In this document: positions 30,752 to 42,385 of the stretch, piece by piece
Position numbering within the stretch: the first letter of the stretch is position 1
Layout of the letters: every line of letters begins with the position of its first letter
NCBI GenBank assembly: GCA_002049455.2
Contig: KV918930.1
Coordinates: 99,193 to 163,192, forward strand
Origin: Porphyra umbilicalis
Taxonomy: Eukaryota > Rhodophyta > Bangiophyceae > Bangiales > Bangiaceae
Direction of reading: 5' to 3'
DNA: 64,000 nucleotides
Made by a program: the position numbers and the translations under genes
Notes under the pieces: generated by a model
Database searches by the model: none
What the model saw: the letters and a program-made list of their open reading frames with translations, nothing else
Told to the model about the DNA's origin: nothing

Positions 30752-31497
30752 TTAAGTTGTTGATGTTTCTTCGTCTTGTGATTGCTTGTCGTTTGACATT
30801 TTTGTATCCACTTCCCAGTTTTTCTGTTCATCGTCATAGTGATGGAGGAAGTGGCAGGCCAGCATGGCCCATGGTGTGGGACTCGTATCCCTTGCATCTG
30901 TTGATAAAAGTACTTCGTACTCGAAACATGCGCGTATGGCGGTTGCGTACCAACTGGTGTTTGTCCATTGTGACATGACCACGGTTGCTTCCTCGGTGGA
31001 GGTCTCCAGGCGACGAAGGATTGAATCCAAGTGCTGTACCTGTGGTGCGAGGAACCCATTGGGGAGCGCTGGGACCGAGGGATCGGATTCGATCAGTGTC
31101 GCTTGCGCGGATTTTGGCCACACATATGTGTACGGACCGTAAGCACGGTTCTGCCGAGGGAAATGCCGCGAGGCAAGTTGGGGGTCATACGCAAAGTTGC
31201 GCGTCATGGAAGGCAGAGTTGACTTCAGCCACACGACAGGAATTAATTCATTAATTGCGGCGGCGGTAGTTAAATCTGTCCACGAGACATTGGCATGAAT
31301 AACTCCGTCACCGGTAACATGGACATGTTGGATAGTGGGTATCCAAGTGGTGTCCATGACGATGTTGGCCACGGTTGTGAGCCAGGCTTGCCAGCGACTT
31401 TGCCGTGTTGGCGTTTGCCATTCGTACCCTGGTACACGCTATTTCTTCTGTCGAAGAAAGCGCACCACCAGGTTGCGTGGAAGATTCTTCAGGGGTC
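30752..31497 (-). pseudogene. Element 0 post-chromodomain extension, best-preserved copy
   Basis: An uninterrupted 206-residue frame (31372-30752) from MANIVMDTTWIPTIQ to EETSTT, preceded by remnants of the chromodomain end up to 31497, where the element is cut. It aligns along its length with element 1 and element 2, with mostly conservative changes (HVHVTGDGVIHANVSW, WLKSTLPSMTRNFAYDPQLA, ACFEYEVLLSTDARDTSP). No known domain was recognised. Confidence 0.75.
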
Positions 31498-32880
31498 AAC
31501 CATGCGTCCCTGGGGATGCCCTGCGTTGCTAATCAGCGACAATCCCGCTCCGGGCTGTCATCCGCCACTGCACCACCGCCCTTGCGGTAGTCTACACAAT
31601 ACGGGGACGAACAGGCCGCGTGCGCAGACGCCAGGCACGGGCAACGCCCCTCCTACTCCTCAACGAAGACGACCGTTGCGGCTTTGCCGCCGCAGGCATG
31701 CGTCGCTCCGAGCCGGCCCTCCCCCTTCAAGGCGGGGCGCTGGTCACGAATCAGCGCCCACCCCAGAGGGACGGCTCGTTGCTACGCGCGTCGGTGGTGC
31801 CGGATCCGTCGGCTTGATCTCGGGTAGGGGGAAGAGGACGGTGACGCCGATGTCCGCCCGTCGCGCCGCCGAATCCGATCGCGTCGACGACGCGCTTGAC
31901 CGTTAGCCGTCAGCGACTCAGTCGTCGACGCCGCCGACGCGCCGCCGCCGTCGTAGACAACCATGCGTCCCTGGGGATGTTCTGCGTTACTAACCAGCGA
32001 CAATCGCGGTCCGGGCTGTCATCCGCCGCTGGGCCACCGCCCTTGCGGTCGTCTATACAGCACGGGGACGGACAGGCCGCGTGCGCCGACGCCCGCCACG
32101 GGCGTCGCCCCTCCCCCTCCTCAACGGGGCCGACCTTGGCGGCTCTGCCGCCCGAGGCACTCATCGCTGCGCGCCGTTCCACCTTCCCCGGGGCGGGGCG
32201 CTGGTCACGAATGAGCGCCCACCCCAAAGGGATGGCTCGTTGCTACGCGCGCCGGTGGTGCCGGATCAGTCGGCTTGATCTCGGGTCGGGGGAAGAGGAC
32301 GGCAACGCCGATGTCCGCCCGTCGCGCCGCCAAATCCGATCGCGTCGACGACGCCCTTGTTCGGTCGCCGTCAGCGACTCAGTCGTCGTCGCCGCCGACG
32401 TGCCACCGCCATCGTCGATGTCCGTCTGTCTCCGGGGATGCCCCCGCGCGGCCAACGCGCGTCCATCCCTTTCAGGGGCGTCACCCGACGCCGGACCTGG
32501 GCCCGCGCCGTTGTCCCCAGAACACGGGGACGGACAGGCCACGTGCGCCGAAGCCCGGCACGGGCGTCGCCCGTCGCTCTCCGGGACGGACAGGTCGCGT
32601 GCGCCGACGCCCGGCTTTGGCGTCGCCCCTCTTCCTTCTCGATGGGGCCGACCGTGGTGGCTCTGCCGCCCCAGGCACGCATCGCTGCGAGCCGTCCCAC
32701 CCCTTGCGGGGCGGGGCGCTGTTCATCAATCAGCGCCTGTTCCAGAGGGGCGGCTGGTTGCCACGCGTGCCGGCGGTGCCGGTTCCGTCGGCTCGATCTC
32801 GGGTCGGGGGAAGAGGACGGCCACGCCGATGACCGCCGGCTACGGCATCGGAACCTACTGCGGCGGCGCCGCATGTGACC
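31498..32880. repeat. Three long GC-rich tandem units (~460-520 bp)
   Basis: The landmark TCTCGGGT(A/C)GGGGGAAGAGGACGG recurs at about 31818, 32279 and 32797. CATGCGTCCCTGGGGATG recurs near 31501 and 31963, with a diverged third form near 32432. Units also share GGTGGTGCCGG and the GCGGGGCGCTG motif. Frames such as 31896-33044 run across units, but with no domain and with different frames in each unit, so I treat them as non-coding. Confidence 0.8.
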
Positions 32881-33905
32881 GCGCGCCATCTTCGCCGTCG
32901 GTATTGCAGTTCTGGATGGTTTGTCGTCGTTATCGCAGCAGCCCCGCTTGTGTCTTGCGCTCGCCCCAATATCTGCTTCCTCTCTCTCTTGCGTTGCGCG
33001 ATACTAGGCGCGTCTTATCTTGCCCGGTCCTTGTCGCAAATTAGTGGCGCTGTCTGCCGAAGTACCCCGCGTGGGGCCGGTTGTTCTTCGAAAACTTTGA
33101 CAGGGCGTCATCACCGGGGTGGGCTGCCACCAGCACAGCCACACCCAAAGTTCCGGCGACGCCGGGGGAAGACACCGATGGTGACGACCACGCCAATAAT
33201 CTTGGTCTTCATCCGCCTCACGCTCCTCCGTCGATTATCCCGACAGAATGTCCTGGGAGAGCGCTCCAACGCTGAGCACCGCCGTCGCCCGGGTTTCCAA
33301 TCCGGCACCGTAACGTAGCTCAGCGCCGAGGACGCCATCTCAATCGTACCGCGGCGCGGTCGGGATGAACTTGTTAGATCCATCGCCACAATCGACACAG
33401 CTCACCGGCCAAGCACCGCTTGACGTCACCCGGACCCCAATGGGAAGTGGCCAACGTCCCATAGCCCGGCGAGCCTTGATTCCAGGTGTTGGTTGAAGGC
33501 CCCCTGGCGGCCATCGCGGCACACCGTGCCCGCAGCCACCCGTTCCAGATGATGGGGGGACGAGTTTCGTTGATCGCCGTGTGGCCGGGGTCCTTGGGTA
33601 GGAAGTCCAACTCACCTACCACCGTACCACCGCCGTCAAGCCGGGGCCGACCTTCTGCCGAAGACCCGGGTCCCGGGATGGCCGCGCCAGCGCGCCGTCG
33701 TCTCCCGCCGATGGCGTGGTTGATCTTGATGCTTGTCAAGCATGTCGATCTGCCACGCAGCATCGTTGAGCGGGGAAGGAGAGTAAGATCCGAAATCCCA
33801 GATGACAACAGGAAGCACGGTCCCTCGGGACGTCGTCGCTCGACCGTCAAACTCGCACCCAGGACAACCACTCTGGGGTCACGCGATCGATGCACCAACA
33901 TGGTT
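32881..33905. other. Unassigned stretch between tandem repeats and copia 1
   Basis: A 175-codon minus-strand frame (33901-33374) exists but shows no recognisable domain, and its shared end with the copia LTR flank makes it doubtful. No RNA gene or repeat boundary was seen. Confidence 0.4.
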
Positions 33906-34450
33906 CGTTGAAACGCAGTGGGGATAGGGGATGGGGGACCACGGTGAAGTGGTTGTGTGGCTTAAGCTTGTGTGTATGTGTGCGAACGTGCTTTCTTGGT
34001 TGTCTCTCCAAAGCGCCCCTCTTCCCATCAAGGGCACTCCTCAAGTAGTCAAAGTCGGAGCACTCAAGCCCACCACGCAGCCCAAGCAGCTTGCCCGCGC
34101 ACGCGCCCGCCCACACTCTAAATCAAAACGCTCACCAAATCAAAGCATCAGGGATCAAAGCAAAGCCCACGCAAATCAAAGCATCAGAAGCGCAAGAACA
34201 AAAAATGTGAAATCGCAAAAGTTTCACTCAAAATCGCACGGGTACAAATGTCGAATGCACCAGCGGTCACCAAACCGCGAGGAAGTCGCATAGGTAGCCT
34301 AGTGGGAAGTAAGGCACCCACTCTCACTAGGCGTGACCTTCGGGTCGCGTCGGGGAGTCGGGGGTTCGAACCCTGTCAATACCTGGTTTCTTGAATTTTG
34401 CTTTTTACAGCAGGAGGGCTTACAGTTGTGTTGAGCATGACGTTCCAACA
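33906..34450 (-). repeat. 3' LTR of copia 1, ~545 bp
   Basis: Sense strand TGTTGGAACG...TTTCAACG, with the expected terminal TGTTG on the plus side mutated to CGTTG. It is defined by comparison with 45380-45923 and by the adjacent polypurine tract. It contains a tRNA-like segment at about 34290-34380. Confidence 0.85.
34290..34380 (+). other. tRNA-like segment (A and B box) inside the copia 1 LTR
   Basis: TAGCCTAGTGGG matches the pol III A box and GGGTTCGAACCC matches the B box. Between them are a GCC/GGC D-stem and a GACC-TTCG-GGTC hairpin that fits a long variable arm (Leu/Ser-type). The acceptor and anticodon stems do not pair, so this is not a functional tRNA gene. The same segment is present in the solo LTRs at about 45764-45854 and, more decayed, 46276-46366. 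Confidence 0.7.
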
Positions 34451-34464
34451 CGCCCCCTTGCTTG
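34451..34464 (-). other. Polypurine tract of copia 1
   Basis: The sense strand reads CAAGCAAGGGGGCG directly before the LTR start TGTTGGAACG, the expected place for second-strand priming. Confidence 0.75.
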
Positions 34465-34614
34465 ACGCCGCCTGACAGCTGACCGCCCTTGAAGTACTTG
34501 TCGAGGTGTAAGTCCTCCTAGAATCTTGACGTCCCAAATCCGATGCCGCCCGTCATGGCCGCCTTGGAGAAGCCATGTATTTACATCCGGATGTACTTAC
34601 GGAGCGTACTTGAA

Positions 34615-37600
34615 GTCAACACATCCCCATCGTCTTGACATGCTTGTCGTGCTTGACCTCGGCGAGCTCCTTCGTCATCGGGTCTGCCGCTATCTCGTCC
34701 GTTAAGCAGTGCTCGAGGATGACCTTGTTCGTCGTGATCGCATCCCGCACAAAGTGGCTTCCTTGCTGGCCTTGCAAAGAGTCATGTACTCCGCCTCCAT
34801 GGTAGATAGCGCCACCGTCTTCTGCAATTTCGTAGCCCAGCTGACGGCGGCTCCGCCAAAGATGAACATGAAGCCCGTCGTAGACCGCCGCGTCTCGTAG
34901 TCACCTGCCCAGTCGGCATCGCTGAAACCTTGGAGGATGCCCGACGCGGACTTGTTGTTGACCAGGCCCTTGTCGACATACCCCTTGACATATCGGCGGA
35001 CGCGCTTCACAGCCGCCCAGTGCTCCTTCCCGTAGCCCGACACGAAGCGGCTTAGCTTGCCGACCGCAAAGGCGAGATCAGGACGCGTCCCGACCATCAG
35101 GTACATCAGGCTTCCGACAGCCTCGCGATAAGAAAGAGACTCGTCGCTCTTCTCTGACTTCGCCAGCTGCAGCCCGACCTCCAACGGAGTCGCGATCGGG
35201 TTGCACTCCGCCATACCAAACTTCTCGAGCACTTGTCCCGCGTACTTGCCCTGCTACTGCGTGAGGGTGCCCAACGTCTTGTCACGGCTGATCTCTAGCC
35301 CGAGGATGACCTTGGCCTCGCCCAGGTCCTTCATCTCGAAGCGCTTGCGAAGCGCCTTCTTGATTTTGTTAATCGCCTCCATGCTTGACCCGACCAGAAG
35401 AAGATCGTCGACGTACACCAGGACGATGATGATCTCACCATCGTCCATCATGAGGTAGAGGCAGGCATTCGGGTCGATGTTGTCACACCCTTGAGACTTG
35501 AAGAAGGCGTCGAGCTTGGCGTACGACATCTTGGGGGCTTGCTTAAGCCCATACAGCGCTTGGAGAAGACGGCACACCTTGTCCAGATATGTGGGATCGA
35601 CGTATCCCTCCGGCTGCTCCATGTAGACCTCCTCGTCAAGGTCGCCGTTCAGGAAGGCCGTCTTGACGTCTATCTGATGCAACGCCCACCCGTTCGCCGC
35701 CGTCATCGCCAGGATGCATCGGATGGTAGTGAACTTGGCCACTGGCGCAAACGTCTGGTTGAAGTCAAGCCCCTTGATCTGCCGATTGCCCATAAAGCAC
35801 AGGCGCGCCTTGTTCCGCGTCGTGTTGTTCCCGACCTTGTCCAGCCCGTCCTTGACCTTGTAAATCCACTTGCCCTTGAGCACGCGTCAGCCGACCAAGC
35901 GATCCGTCAAACGCCATGTCTTGTTCTTGCGGATAGAGTCCATCTCCTGGTCCATTGCGGCCCGCCACTTGGTCGAGTCTTGTCCTTGAACTGCTTGCCC
36001 ATACATCGTGGGAGCCTGGTGAGTAATGAGGCTCACTGGAGGCCAGTACTCAACCGGCGGCCTCCGCGATCTGCCGCTCCAACGCAGCGTGTCTTGAGAT
36101 CCGGCAGAACCTTGATTGTCGTCTGCCGATTTGTCCGAGCAATCATCTTGCTGGTCGTCTCCGCCGTCATCTTCAGCGTCGACGTCTTGGTCGTCTTCGG
36201 CGTCGACGTCTTGGTCGTCGCTGCCGGCATCAAAGCTTGTCTCGCCTTCCACGACTTCGTCCACGGGTGAGTCCTCTGGGACATCTGCAACTTTGCTTGA
36301 GTTGTTCTCGGAGAAAACGACGCTTCGCGCCTTGACGACCTTGCCGTCGTCGAGCATGACCTTGTACGCCTTGCTGCCGTCGGGATAGCCCCCGAAAATG
36401 CACTTTGTCGCCTTGTCACCGAACTTGCCATCGACGTGGCTCTTGTGCAGTACCACCCAGCATGTTGACCCAAACACCCGCATGTGGCTTACGTCGGGCT
36501 TGTTTCCGGTCCATAACTCATGAGGCGTCTTGCCTACGGGAAGAGCACGGCTGGTGACGCGGTCCTTGATGTAGACCGCCGTCTTGATGGCATCCGCCCA
36601 AAGATCCTGATCGACGTCCTTGTGTCGCATCATGGTGCGAGCCATCTCCACGAGAACTCGGTTGAGCCGCTCCGCAACTCCGTTCTGCTGCGGCGTGTCG
36701 CGCACCGTCGTCTGGTGCGTCGTGCCGTTCTCATCGTGAAGTGCCTTCAATGCGGACGACACGTACTCGCCGCCGTTGTCGGACCGACGAACCTTAATCT
36801 TGTTGCCGGTGTGCAGCTGTGCCTTGGTCAGCCACTTCTTGTACTCCGCGAGAAGATCGCTGTTCTTGTGCAAGAAGACAACGTCCGTCCAGCGGGAGAA
36901 GTCGTCGGTGAACTTGCCAAAGTAGAGCGCTCCGCCTCGAGAGGGTTCTGAAATAGTTCTACCGAGGTCCGAGTGCACGAGCTGGAGCCGCCTGGTCAAA
37001 CGAGCGCCTCTTGCGCTAGGCATAGGCGTCATTGCCACCTTGCCGTACACGCCCGGCTCGCAGATGTCCTTGACCACCATAGAAGTGCACTTCAGTCCGT
37101 CTACGTCCTTGTTCTTGATCATCCTCTTGACGCCGGCCACGTTCACGTGGCCAAGACGCTCATGCCATAGCTGCAGAGAGGCCACCGCAGCAACATCCGA
37201 CATAGGGGCCATGTCCTAGTGGTAGAGCCCGTTCTTACGCGTGCCGCACGCAGCAATCTTCTTGTTGATCTTGATGATGGACATACCGCGCTTGAACGAC
37301 ACTTCCGCACCGCGTTCCACCATCATGCCGACCGAAATGAGGTTTCAGCGCGTGGAAGGAACATGGAGTACCTTATCCAACTTGATCTTGCGCGTCTTGC
37401 CGTGAACGATGACATTGAGCACGACGGTTCCGACGCCCGCCGTGGCCACGGACCCCTTGTCACCCATCGTGACGCTCCGTCCCGTGGTCGCCTTGTAGTC
37501 ATCGAAGCACGCACGCATCCAGCACATGTGTGCAGAAGCCGCAGAGTCGACAAGCCACTACTTGGAAATATCATCGTTGTCATCTGCGTTGCCAACGAGA

Positions 37601-37990
37601 CAGATTGCGTCGTCGCTGTCGCTACCGTCATCAGCCACAATCGCGGCAACCTTGTCCTGTCTCTGCTTCATGGCCCTGAGCTCTGGGCAATCGTGAGAGA
37701 TATGCCCAAACTTATGGCAGTAGTAACACTCGATCTTGGAGAGGTCACCCCGGCGGCCTTGACCTCGATAGCTGGCGCCGACGAGTGCCATGTCGGCAAT
37801 GCGCTTGGTCGACGGTGACTTGTCCGCCTGCCGCCGCTCCTGCTGAAGCAAGCGGCTCTTGACAAAGTCGAGGCTCAGCTTGTCCTCGCCCTTGGCGTCT
37901 AGAGCCACCAGCAGGTTCTCGTACTTGGACGTCAGCCCGCTGAGAACGCTCATGAAAACGTCCATCTCCGTGACCTCGCCGCCGAAAAAA
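34615..37990 (-). pseudogene. Copia 1 gag-pol, one frame broken by five stops and one shift
   Basis: Gag tail with zinc knuckle CYYCHKFGHISHDC. Pre-integrase zinc motif HERLGHVN, with C-E-P-G in place of the usual CxxC. Integrase triad in LVHSDLG, RRSDNGGEY and GVAERLNR. RT with ALYGLKQAP and YVDD. RNase H with ADWAGDYETRRSTTG and LSTMEAEYM. All parts down to about 34765 share one frame, interrupted by TAG 37558-37560, TGA 37345-37347, TAG 37216-37218, TGA 35887-35889 and TAG 35254-35256. A single frameshift near 34765 displaces the last ~50 codons, which end at TGA 34615-34617. The catalytic residues visible in RT, integrase and RNase H are intact. Confidence 0.88.
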
Positions 37991-39394
37991 AAAATTGACA
38001 ACGGCACGCAGAGTCTGACGTGCAAGGATAAATGGCCGAGAAGCAAACAGTGCCGAGTCCGGTGCCTAGAAATAGACAAACCCGCATTCGGTAAGAGACT
38101 TACACTGTGAAACAGAAGCGCCGTCGTGGCCATCGTCGGGACTGGTACATGGGAAAAGTCTCGCAGCGCTGGGGCGGACCTGAAAGGGCACACGTCAGGA
38201 GCAGCTTAATGCGGACGTGCAGGGCAAAACCACCAACCAAGCGCTTCCCGCTTCCGCAAGCGGCGCTCGTCAAAGGCTATGGCGCAGGTGTGGCACGAGC
38301 AAGTACATTCTGGTGTGAGCTTGACATTTGATGTGCGCTCTGCCTCGTTACGACCCTTCTGCCATTGTCAAATAGCCCCGCTACGTCAGTTATGTAAAGG
38401 ACGACACTGTGCCACTGCTTTGGAAGAGGTTTCCGACTCACTGGTGCTGGCAAGCTAGGGGGGCCATGTGGCGAAAAAGGAAAGGAGTTGTGTCCAATTT
38501 GGCGGACACGCACGATGCTAGTAATTGACCCAGTCAGCATATGGTGACGGACCGCTGCGAGGGTCCAACCAACACCGGCGCGGCCCATTTTCCCGCGAGC
38601 CCTTCTGGCCAGCTTCGCATCCTCGCCTTCGACGTCAAGCCACAACAGCGACCGGACCACGACCTGACCGCTGACGTGCTCTCGTCTCTCTTTTCCACCG
38701 TTAATGCTTGTTTCTCGGACGTTCGACTTGCGTACTGGTCGAGTGGATGGAGGGTCCGCGGGACCTCTGCAGCGACGAGGTCGCTGTTCACCACTCGTCT
38801 CGGGCAAGCGGACGGACACGCCACTTGTGTGCCTCTTTGATGCTTGTGGAAACATCGATTATCGTGGCGTGGAGCAGTGCTGACGAAGTTTTGGAAATGG
38901 ATGGTGGAGTTGGTCAGCGTCAACTGTTTGACACACACTCGGAGCCCCTCTGTTGACTGTTTTGGGCGCTCATGCCGCCTGACTCGATATGTTTACTGGT
39001 GCTCCCCAGCCGCTTGGCGCCGGCTCGACCGCTCTCCGTCACTCCTTTCTCCTGCCTCAATTTCTTCGTGCAATCTCCGGTTGCCGCCTTGTTTTTGTTG
39101 TCAGGATGGTCGTTCTGGCTCTTGAGTGTGGTTTCTCCAACTGTGCGTTCCTTCTGCTCCGACCTTGCCCGATTCCGAGCTCGCCCGCTCGGCCGACCCT
39201 TTGCCGAGCAGCAGCTCATAGCGGGACACCGCCGAACCTGAGACCTTAAAGATGAGCCGCCCACCGGAGCTTGGCCACCCGTTCCTCTTTTCAACACACA
39301 ACTGACCATGCCTCACCGTCGTCGACCCCCCCCCTTCCAATTGCATCCTTTCTTGTCCTGACCGAACGGGCACCCATCACCTCATGGCGCAACA
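37991..39394. other. Unassigned stretch
   Basis: Between the copia 1 break and the decayed gene at 39395. Only short overlapping frames without motifs; no repeat or RNA gene recognised. Confidence 0.5.
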
Positions 39395-42385
39395 ATGTCG
39401 GGTCGGGGCGTTGGGGGCGGCAAGCGCCCATTGCACATCGGGGCGACTGAACGCGCGGCGAGCGCCGCCAAGGCCGCCCGAGTGCTCGCTGCTTCCATCG
39501 CGGCGACCGAGGAGGAACGCGACGAAAAGGACGAGCTGCGAGCCACCTCTGGCGGGTCGGCCGCCGTCGATTCCGTGGGTGCCGCTGTGGGCTCTGTGCC
39601 ATCCGGAGATGGTCGTGTCTCGCTTACCGCTTCTCCGATCCTAAGTGGTTCAATGGCCTCCCATGCTCCGCCCAGTGGTGCAATCAGCGGCCGGGAGGGG
39701 TACCACGCACTACTATTGGTGGAGTTCACGGAGGGTCCCCCGCCGCCGCTGTTCGAAACAACCTTCTTCCCGTTCTTACCTTCTATGGCGGCGGCAGCTG
39801 GACCTCTGCCTTCGAGGAACTTTGCCAACATGCCCCACTAGATGCTGAGTGTGCGCGATTACGGCTTTCCCTACGCGGCTGGTCCACAGCTTCTTAGCAT
39901 TCCTGCGCCAACCGCTCCGTTGGAGCCGTTTAAGGCGTCGCGGACGCATCCGGCCGGCTGCCTCGATGTAATGGTCATGGCTTTATACTCTGACTTGGGG
40001 CGGGCGTCGGCTAACCACCCCTTCGAGTCAGAGGCGGCCGTGTACAACCAGGCGACGGCAGCGACCATGTACAACGCGGCATCGGTGGCGGCAATGGGCA
40101 ACTCTGCGTCGGTTGCGGCCGTGCCCAGCCCTGCGTCCGTGGCGGTGGCGCCCAACCCCGCATCGGCGGCCGTGTACAACCTCGCATCGGCGGCCGTGTA
40201 CAACCAGGTGCTGGCGGCCATGCACAACCCCGCGACGGCTGCAGCCGTGTACGGCCCCGCGTCGTCGGCGGCCACGAACAATCAGTCGTTGGCGGCGGCC
40301 GCTTTGTGCCCCGCGTGAAGGTCTCCTGGGGACCACTCGGCAGCCGCCAATGCTATTGTCAGCTCTGTCGCCGCGGCGACAACGACGGCGGCATCCATAG
40401 CGCCAGTGGGAGCCGTAGCGGACGGGGTTGCAGCCTAGGGCCTTTCGCCGGTGGCACAGTCGGTGGCGCCAATTTTGGCGAAGGGGGCGGCCCCAGTGCG
40501 TGACACGGTGTCAGTGCCAGCGGCGGTGTCCGTCACAGCGGCGACTGATGCTAGTGAAGGCATGACGATGACTACAACGCTGCCGCGCCGTCGTCTTCCC
40601 TACGACGCGCAGCCGCAGCCGTCGCCAGCCACACCGGCCGTCCCGCGGCGCCCATCGACCCCGGCAGCGCTGGTGCGCGCGGGACGCCGCAGTGGCCAAT
40701 CCCGCCGGCGGATTTCATCCGCGCCCGCCCCGGGTGCCTGTGTCATGTCGTTTGCGCGAGGTTCCCCGTTGACCACCCTGGTGGCGGCGATGGGCTTGCG
40801 TCCTGTCAGCTTCGATGCCGCGTCTTCGCGACATGCCAACGACAAATAAGACGTTCCGCACCAGGCTTCTCCGATGACTGACGCTCCGCGTCGGGCCCCC
40901 CCGGCGTCCGAAGCTTCGCGCCAGCACCCCACGGCCGTCGAGGCTCCGCGCCCGGCCACCCCGTCAATGGTTGCTGCGCGTCGACTGCGCAATCGCCGTT
41001 CCCGGCGCTCTGGCTCTGCCGCCGGCCGCTCTGCTGCACATTATTCCACCTTGCATGTTGCTCGTCGGGCTTGCAGCCCTGATGGCGGCCCGGGTCGTGA
41101 CCTGGCCATCGTTGCGGCTGGCCGTGGGGCCGGTGGCGCCGGCAGCCTGAGCACGGCCCCGGCAGTGGCGAGCGACGACGTCATACTGGTCGGCCGTGGG
41201 ATCGTCTCACCCGTCCGTGCTGGTGACGGCGGGGTGGAGAAAGTGCTCAACAGCGTTACGGAGATGGTGTCCACCCTGGCATAGGCGGTCAAGAGCATTG
41301 CGGACAAGGTGCAAACCCAGGGAAGGGCGATGGAGAACTTCGGCGTGCTTATAGGCAAGATGAACACGTTTTTGCCAGCGCCAACGCCAGCGCATTAGGG
41401 GCGCCGCGCGCTTTGAGGTTGCGTCGTCGCTGACGAGAAGTACTCGGAATACGAGAACCTGAAGACGGTCAAGGGCAAGGGGGATATTTGGTATCTGCAG
41501 CGCGGCAACCTCGAGACGATGAAGATCCGCCAAAGCGTCAAGTCTCGCTAATTTGGCCACCGCGGAGGAACGACTATCAACCATGAAGTCTTGGCAGATG
41601 GCAACGCCGACTGGGAAAAGCTGATGAAGGAGACCATGGAGGTTCCTGACCTTGAGGCCCCCGAGACCTTCGACTTCCTGACCTCCGACATCTCGCTTCC
41701 GGTCAACTCCAGCCGCGTTGGGAACGAGGGAAAGGGAAAGAAAAAGGTCAAGGGCAAGTCTTAGAGCCCGGCCAAGACGGGTGCTTCGAGTGCCGCCGCT
41801 TCGGGCACCGACTCGAGCTCTTGCTCGGACTCGTACTCGGGCACAGACGTCGCGGTCGGTGAGGCAAACAAGACGGGTCGGGACAAGGGTGCCGGCACAA
41901 AGTGCTCTTAGCAGGGCGACGACACTTTGCGCGCGTACCAGCCAATGACCCAGTCCATTGTTCAGGTGCTGGAGGTCGTGGAGAGGCGTGTCTTCTCGAC
42001 CTGGTTTGAGGCGGTGAGCTCCAACCGCAATACCATGGGGCAGACATCGGCAGCAAATTCGCTGGAGACCATGGACAAGATGCGGGATGACGCGGATGAG
42101 ATCACCCAAGAGCAACGTAACGCGCCTTTGCGGCCCCGCTTCCTCTGCTCGGACAACGGGCTTGATGCGATCTTGGCAGCCGTCAAGGAAACGTTCATCC
42201 ATCTTGACGGCGTAGACCGCATCCGCGTGCCCGAGGGTCTTGGCAACAAGGAGAACTTCCAGAACACGACAGGGCACGTCGCCCTTGTCTCCATGTTCAC
42301 GCGCGCTGAGCTCGAGCCAAATGCCGCCGGCGTCCGTCGCAAGCGCAGAGGCAAGGTCAACGCATGGTATAACCGCTGGCGCTGA
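39395..42385 (+). pseudogene. Unidentified ~1000-codon gene with ten in-frame stops and no frameshift
   Basis: It starts MSGRGVGGGKRPLHIGAT and keeps one reading frame to TGA 42383-42385. The stops inside are TAG 39839, TGA 40316, TAG 40436, TAA 40847, TAG 41282, TAG 41396, TGA 41414, TAA 41549, TAG 41762 and TAG 41909. Regions: Ala/Glu-rich N-terminus; an Ala-Val repeat (about 40040-40300: AAVYNQ, AAMGNS, AAVPSP); a basic Pro-rich linker; a conserved-looking segment (EYENLKTVKGKGDIWYLQRGNLETMKIRQ, then FDFLTSDISLP); Lys/Ser-rich tract; and a helical C-terminus ending VRRKRRGKVNAWYNRW. No family was recognised. It could be a transposon-borne gene. The coding-like composition across all stops argues that it was recently, or conditionally, read. 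Confidence 0.65.

Larger units (their letters stand above)
16571..31497 (-). mobile_element. Element 0: older Ty3/gypsy chromovirus copy, truncated and split by element 1
   Basis: The retained pieces are its 3' LTR (16571-16966), the region before its antisense ORF (17100-18310), the antisense ORF left part (18311-18975) and right part (29360-30678), and the pol 3' end (30752-31497). Positions 18976-29354 are a foreign insertion of element 1. Sense is the minus strand. The right side stops inside the chromodomain near 31497, where unrelated tandem repeats begin, so gag, most of pol and the 5' LTR are lost. Protein-level similarity to elements 1 and 2 is clear but with many substitutions, so it is the oldest of the three. 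Confidence 0.85.
33906..37990 (-). mobile_element. Copia 1: 5'-truncated Ty1/copia element
   Basis: Sense is minus. From the truncation near 37990 the order is gag C-terminus with zinc knuckle, protease region, GAG-pre-integrase and integrase, RT, RNase H, polypurine tract, 3' LTR. This integrase-before-RT order defines Ty1/copia. The start of gag and the 5' LTR are absent. A run of A bases near 37985-37994 sits at the break. Related solo LTRs lie inside copia 2 at 45294-46435. Confidence 0.9.

Noticed and set aside
31896-33044. 382-codon plus-strand frame
   Set aside because: It runs through tandem repeat units and reads them in different frames, so it is not a repeated protein domain.
34290-34380. 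Functional tRNA gene
   Set aside because: A and B boxes are present, but acceptor and anticodon stems do not pair, and the segment is part of an LTR repeated elsewhere in the window.
39395-42385. Non-standard genetic code (TAG/TGA/TAA read as sense)
   Set aside because: BiP and element 1 Gag use ordinary stops, and all three stop codons occur inside the decayed frames, so a genome-wide code change does not fit.
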